Positions 12,281-15,716 of a stretch of DNA of 15,716 bases are shown here, in pieces. Origin of the DNA: G039029935 sp039029935 (GTDB lineage: Bacteria; Chloroflexota; Anaerolineae; Caldilineales; Caldilineaceae); contig JBCCFC010000146.1 of the NCBI GenBank assembly GCA_039029935.1, positions 1 to 15,716 of the forward strand, in the 5' to 3' direction. A program made the position numbers and the translations under genes. Position 1 is the first letter of the stretch, and each line of letters starts with the position of its first letter. Under the pieces are notes generated by a model, which was not told the origin of the DNA, searched no databases, and worked only from the letters and a program-made list of their open reading frames with translations.

Positions 12281-13942
12281 CTATCCGAGCAACGCTTGAC
12301 GATTAATTTTACCTGTTGATGTTTTGGGCAACGATGTACGAAATTCAAACTGTCCCGGCACCATATATTTGGGCAGATGTTTGGCACAAAAGGACATCAA
12401 TCGCCCTTTTGTCAGTTCTTTGCCCGTGTGTACAGCGACGACCGCGTGGAGGGCATGACCAATTTGGTCATCGGGGACCGCCAACACCGCGACCTCTGCA
12501 ATGTCGGGATGGGTGTAGAGGACACTTTCAATCTCGCCCAACTCAATACGATAGCCTCGGCTTTTGATCATATGGTCGCGACGCCCCGAAAAGATGTAGT
12601 TGCCATCGGCTCGCTCTTTGACCAAATCACCCGTACGATAGACCAGCCCTGTAGACGCCATGCTTCTGGAGTCATGATGCCTGGAGTCATGATGTCTGGG
12701 GTCTGGAATCAGCACTTGGCTTGTTTTTTCCGGCAATCCCCAATAGCCGCTCATCAATGAATCACCCTTGACCAATAATTCACCTTCCTCGCCAAAGGGT
12801 ACAACCTCATCTGCCTCATTGACGACAAAGGTTTCATGGTTGGCACACGCGCTGCCAATCGGTAGTGGCTCGGTCAGCGGCTCATCGGGCGTGTAATCAC
12901 TTTCCGCAACTTGGTAATAGGTACAGACATTGGTTTCTGTTGGGCCATAGAGATTATGATATTCAGGATGCGGAACCAGTGTTTGTAGCTGATGCAAATA
13001 TTTGGGGGGAAAGACCTCGCCCGCAAAGAGGACATGGCGCAGATGTTTAAATGAGAATTGGTCCAGCGTTCCATGCAGTACAAGTCTTATTAAGGCCGAT
13101 GGAACCGAATACCAGACGCTAATCCGCTGTGCCTCAATATACTTGGCAAGGTTTAGCGGAAAGATCGAGAGCGATGGCGCAAGCAAAATGATAGTCGCCC
13201 CCGCCTTGATGGTTGTATAGATATCAAAGATGGAGAGATCAAAATGCAAAGGGGCATGGCTGGACACGCGGTCACTGGCCTGAATGCCAAAACACTCATC
13301 CGTCCACTCGACAAAATTGCACGCTGCCCGATGGCTGATCATCACACCTTTGGGTGTCCCTGTGGACCCAGAGGTGTAGAGCATGTAGGCCAAATCTTCA
13401 CGTGTGAAAGGTGTGGTTGTCAAATCTTCGCTGGTTAAGTCCTCGATAATAGGTGTGCTGTTTATCCTCTGTACAACCTCTGACCAAGCAATTGTATCTG
13501 TTGTTGTTTGCGCATCTGCGCTAGATACGTTCTGATCTGTCAGAATGACACCCTGTAGTGACGGGGCTTCGGTTGCGTCGCTCGATGTACTTGACTGTAT
13601 ACGTGACAGGGCCTGAAAGCGCGCGTCTGTTGTCACCAATGCTTTCATTGCGCAATCTTGCACAATAAAGGCAATGCGCGTCACTGGTGCGCCTGCATCC
13701 AACGGCACATAGGTCGCCCCCACTTTGAGAATGCCAAAGAGGGTAGCGACGGCTTCGATTGATTTGTCCAGATACATACCCACACGGTCACGGGGGCGCA
13801 CCCCCAGGCCAATGAGTGTATGGGCAATCTGGTTGGACAGGTCATCCACTGCTTGATAGGTGCAGCTTGCGTCTGGGCTACAGATAGCCTCTTTTTCGGG
13901 CGTTCTCTGCGCACTGGCTGTTAGATAATTGTGTAATAACAT
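12281..13942 (-). CDS. Stand-alone amino-acid adenylation enzyme, probably L-proline:carrier-protein ligase
   Basis: The 553-residue protein has the full set of adenylation motifs: A3 YTSGSTGTPKG (189-199), A5 LYGPTET (331-337), A7 YRTGDL (435-440), A8 GYRIELGEIES (463-473), and A10 PKTSTGKINR with lysine 545. It has no carrier or condensation domain. Aligned by eye to GrsA, the pocket residues read D235, L236, F239, Y278, L, A, L, V, C, K545. As I recall, the PltF-type L-proline code is DLLYLALVCK, so only the third position differs. It should activate proline as the AMP ester and load it onto a separate carrier protein, which is not in the window. An in-frame HHDSR duplication sits at about 417-426. 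The start ATG has only a weak ribosome site, and a long hairpin lies just upstream. Confidence 0.85.
   Translation of the reverse strand: MLLHNYLTASAQRTPEKEAICSPDASCTYQAVDDLSNQIAHTLIGLGVRPRDRVGMYLDKSIEAVATLFGILKVGATYVPLDAGAPVTRIAFIVQDCAMKALVTTDARFQALSRIQSSTSSDATEAPSLQGVILTDQNVSSADAQTTTDTIAWSEVVQRINSTPIIEDLTSEDLTTTPFTREDLAYMLYTSGSTGTPKGVMISHRAACNFVEWTDECFGIQASDRVSSHAPLHFDLSIFDIYTTIKAGATIILLAPSLSIFPLNLAKYIEAQRISVWYSVPSALIRLVLHGTLDQFSFKHLRHVLFAGEVFPPKYLHQLQTLVPHPEYHNLYGPTETNVCTYYQVAESDYTPDEPLTEPLPIGSACANHETFVVNEADEVVPFGEEGELLVKGDSLMSGYWGLPEKTSQVLIPDPRHHDSRHHDSRSMASTGLVYRTGDLVKERADGNYIFSGRRDHMIKSRGYRIELGEIESVLYTHPDIAEVAVLAVPDDQIGHALHAVVAVHTGKELTKGRLMSFCAKHLPKYMVPGQFEFRTSLPKTSTGKINRQALLG
12666..12706. 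repeat. 15-bp in-frame tandem duplication in the adenylation gene
   Basis: CTGGAGTCATGATG plus one variable base occurs twice (12666-12680, 12681-12695), followed by a partial third unit. It encodes HHDSRHHDSR in a loop between motifs A6 and A7, where insertions should be tolerated. Confidence 0.88.
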
Positions 13943-13955
13943 AGTCTACTCAGAA

Positions 13956-14029
13956 AGTATCATGGGCATCCTTGCCCGTTGCGAAACTTCGGGCTATCGC
14001 CCGACACGCGCAAGGATGCCCATGATACT
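13956..14029. repeat. Long hairpin repeat sharing its ends with family A
   Basis: AGTATCATGGGCATCCTTGC (13956-13975) is perfectly inverted at 14010-14029. The 34-nt interior has a CGGGC/GCCCG hairpin (13990-14003) and a short GTT-GCGA-AAC hairpin. Like the elements at 4991 and 5058 it is preceded by GAA and begins AGTATC and ends GATACT. It lies between the glycosyltransferase-like gene and the adenylation gene. Without a T-run it is not a classic terminator. Confidence 0.9.
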
Positions 14030-14055
14030 CTTCTCCTCCGTGACGTATCACCGTC

Positions 14056-14172
14056 CTAAACAGCGACTGGTTTTAGCTGATCCAACTTAAATTCTTTTGT
14101 GCGTTCATCACCAACAAGCCGACCCACATTGTCACTGCGGTCGGTCAGCGATGAGGCTACATAGATTAATTC
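14056..14172 (-). pseudogene. Out-of-frame 3' continuation of the glycosyltransferase-like gene
   Basis: In a frame shifted from the upstream gene, 14172-14056 encodes ELIYVASSLTDRSDNVGRLV, then GDERTKEFKLDQLKPVAV, and ends at TAG. The segment has no ATG start, a TAA immediately precedes it, and its composition looks like real protein. One missing base near 14170-14178 would join it to the upstream frame and give a protein of about 211 residues. It could instead be unrelated leftover coding sequence. Confidence 0.42.
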
Positions 14173-14693
14173 TTACGACTCTTTGCGCTATCCCGTTCGA
14201 CATGTAAAGCGGGACGTGTGTAGCCAAACCCCTTGAAACTGATGGCCTTGGACTCATCTTTCCAATGCGACTCGTCCTTCCATTTGGCAAACCCTGCTAC
14301 ACGTAACCCGACATCAAACCGATCAATATCCGGCACACCCTTAAAGGGCAGGTTACAGAACATATCCGTATCTAAGAAGAGCAGATAGCGTGCATTGGTC
14401 ACCCGATTGGCCTTTTGGAGACACGAGAGTTTGTTGCCGATGGGATAATCATGGCTGATCTGATTGGTAATTTCGACAAATCTGACATTTAGCTCTACAA
14501 ACAAGTTCTGTACCACTGGATCCAACACACCATAGGATGTTGGTACGGCAGCAATAATCTCATAGCTGCAATGGACATTTTTTGCTAGGGAGAGGGCGAG
14601 TAAAAGTGCCTGAATTTCTAATTTGCCCCGCTGGGCAACAAAGCAAAAGGCATACTCTACAGGTTTGTCTGTGATGTGTTCCAACGTCGTCAT
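14166..14693 (-). CDS. Small GT-A glycosyltransferase-like protein, probably truncated by frameshift
   Basis: The start at 14693 is chosen because AGGAGAAGG lies just upstream and the flavoenzyme gene ends only 13 nt before it; longer readings would overlap that gene. The 175-residue product begins with a Rossmann-like strand (EYAFCFVAQRGKLEIQALLL). It contains NKLSCLQKA and a DxD-type motif, LLFLDTDMF, with DTD at 108-110. This pattern resembles GT-A glycosyltransferases, which use DxD to hold a metal and nucleotide sugar. It is short for that family. A WKDESHWKDES duplication lies near residue 140. The ending DSAKSRKN looks like out-of-frame sequence, and coding-like sequence continues in another frame to 14056. 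Its position between the flavoenzyme and the adenylation gene suggests it belongs to the same biosynthetic cluster. Confidence 0.6.
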   Translation of the reverse strand: MTTLEHITDKPVEYAFCFVAQRGKLEIQALLLALSLAKNVHCSYEIIAAVPTSYGVLDPVVQNLFVELNVRFVEITNQISHDYPIGNKLSCLQKANRVTNARYLLFLDTDMFCNLPFKGVPDIDRFDVGLRVAGFAKWKDESHWKDESKAISFKGFGYTRPALHVERDSAKSRKN

Positions 14694-14706
14694 GACATTC
14701 CTTCTC

Positions 14707-15716
14707 CTATAGCCCCGAATACCGTGCAATAATATTGCGCTGAATGTCCGATGTCCCCGAATAAAGCGTCCCCCCAATGGCATCTCGCAAATCCCGCTCC
14801 ACTTCAAACTCAGTCGTGTACCCATACCCGCCATGAATGCGGATGGCATCCATGCTTGACTCGATAAAGACCTCGCTGAGATAGAGCTTTGCCATTGCTG
14901 CCTCTCTGTGGATGGGTTTGCCCATTTTTTTGAGCCACGCTACCTTGTAGAGCAACAGCCGTGCGGTTTCAAGCCGGACCTGCATGTCCGCCACGCGATT
15001 GGACACGGATTGAAACTTGCCAATGGCCTGCCCAAACTGTTTGCGTGTTCGCGCATATTTGATACACGCCTCCACTTGACGTTCCATCGCCCCCACATGT
15101 GCCCCCAAGATACACGCCCGTTCCCATTCCATTGAGCTGTTAAAGATTTGTGCGCCAATGCCCTCCACACCCAAACGAGTTTCCTCTGGCACAAAACAGT
15201 CTTGCAGAATCAGTTCACCCATCGGTGCCGTGCGTAACCCCATCTTTTCGATATTTTTGCCCAATGAAAACCCTGGAATATCCGTTTCGAGCAAAAAGGC
15301 ACTGATGCCCCAACTCCCTTTTCCAGGCGCAGTGGCGGCAAAGACGACCGCAACATCGGCAACAGGTGCATTGGTGACAAACATTTTGCTGCCGTTGAGG
15401 ATATAGCCACCATCGCATTTTTCGGCACGTGTATGCATCGCAAAGGCATCTGACCCTGACTCTGGTTCGGAAATGCCATGCGCACCAATGAGTTCGCCGG
15501 AAATTAGCTTTGGTAAATAGGTATTCTTTTGCTCGTCACTCCCAAATTGATGAATGGGGTGTTGCACGGCCCACATCTGTGCATTGAGCGCAAAGAGCAA
15601 CCCATTGTCCTTGCCTCCATATCCCAACCCTTCCATCATCAGCATGGTCGTCAGAATATCAGTTTCTGCCCCCCCATAGGCTTCTGGGAAGGGTAGACCA
15701 AGGATGCCAAAATCGG
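14707..15716 (-). CDS. Acyl-CoA dehydrogenase-like flavoenzyme, probable aminoacyl (prolyl)-carrier-protein oxidase; 5' end outside window
   Basis: The frame stays open to the right edge (codons from 15714), giving 335 residues; about 45 are missing compared with the usual 380. It starts DFGILGLPFPEAYGG and has ACAD signatures in order: AHGISEPESGSDAF, GSKMFVTNAPVADV, ARTRKQFGQAIGKFQ, RIHGGYGYTTEFEVERDLRD and YSGTSDIQRNIIARY. The catalytic Glu of medium- and short-chain enzymes (YEGTS) is Ser here. The Glu in MEWERAC aligns with the base of isovaleryl-CoA dehydrogenase, the position also used, as I recall, by the prolyl-ACP oxidase AnaB. FAD-dependent alpha/beta oxidation of a thioester is the expected reaction. 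With a proline-type adenylation enzyme close by, prolyl-S-carrier protein is the likely substrate. It reads into the glycosyltransferase-like gene after 13 nt. Confidence 0.88.
   Translation of the reverse strand, partial: DFGILGLPFPEAYGGAETDILTTMLMMEGLGYGGKDNGLLFALNAQMWAVQHPIHQFGSDEQKNTYLPKLISGELIGAHGISEPESGSDAFAMHTRAEKCDGGYILNGSKMFVTNAPVADVAVVFAATAPGKGSWGISAFLLETDIPGFSLGKNIEKMGLRTAPMGELILQDCFVPEETRLGVEGIGAQIFNSSMEWERACILGAHVGAMERQVEACIKYARTRKQFGQAIGKFQSVSNRVADMQVRLETARLLLYKVAWLKKMGKPIHREAAMAKLYLSEVFIESSMDAIRIHGGYGYTTEFEVERDLRDAIGGTLYSGTSDIQRNIIARYSGL

Noticed and set aside
13956..14029. Rho-independent terminator after the glycosyltransferase-like gene
   Set aside because: The stem is long and strong but no T-run follows on the minus strand; it fits the repeat family better.

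Overview
The window looks like a piece of a bacterial chromosome of roughly balanced base composition, rich in palindromic intergenic repeats and short tandem duplications. Several features would fit a Chloroflexota-like or other large-genome filamentous bacterium: a PD-(D/E)XK nuclease-like protein with PEERL repeats, an AAA-ATPase/PDDEXK_9 protein next to a remnant of a second ATPase, an ECF41 sigma factor, and a lone adenylation enzyme beside an acyl-CoA-dehydrogenase-like oxidase. This taxonomic guess is tentative and rests on gene content only.

Left part (1-5100, all minus strand). A Dam-type adenine methyltransferase overlaps by ATGA with a TetR regulator that runs off the left edge. 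A strong hairpin terminator separates them from a nuclease-like gene. That gene has a perfect TTGACA-17-TATAAT promoter placed so that its mRNA should be leaderless or nearly so. Next comes a membrane-anchored SRPBCC protein, whose promoter carries two copies of one 18-bp palindromic operator. An ECF41-type sigma factor with a SnoaL-like tail follows. Its upstream region holds 11-bp tandem repeats and two copies of a two-armed hairpin element.

Middle (5109-7500, plus strand). A frameshifted 5' remnant of an AAA ATPase gene runs directly into an intact AAA-ATPase/PDDEXK_9 gene, followed by a small acidic protein of unknown function. The 3' end of the small gene lies inside an inverted repeat, beside a 7-bp tandem repeat.

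Right-centre (7505-12280, minus strand). A four-gene array starts from an extended -10 promoter: a SWIM-like zinc protein, a 465-residue protein that I do not recognise, a VWA protein and a MoxR AAA ATPase; the last two overlap. This resembles a reduced or variant form of the MoxR/VWA/SWIM systems typified by E. coli yehLMPQ. The unknown gene is bracketed by two copies of one hairpin repeat.

Right end (12281-15716, minus strand). An acyl-CoA-dehydrogenase-like flavoenzyme (5' end outside the window) is followed by a small DxD glycosyltransferase-like gene that appears frameshifted near its 3' end. After a long hairpin comes a stand-alone adenylation enzyme. By eye, the pocket code of the adenylation enzyme reads D-L-F-Y-L-A-L-V-C-K, almost the L-proline code of pyrrole-forming enzymes such as PltF. 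The flavoenzyme has the isovaleryl-CoA-dehydrogenase-type glutamate and lacks the usual C-terminal one. Together they suggest prolyl-carrier-protein loading and oxidation, as in pyrrole-2-carboxylate or anatoxin-type starter units. No carrier protein is visible inside the window.
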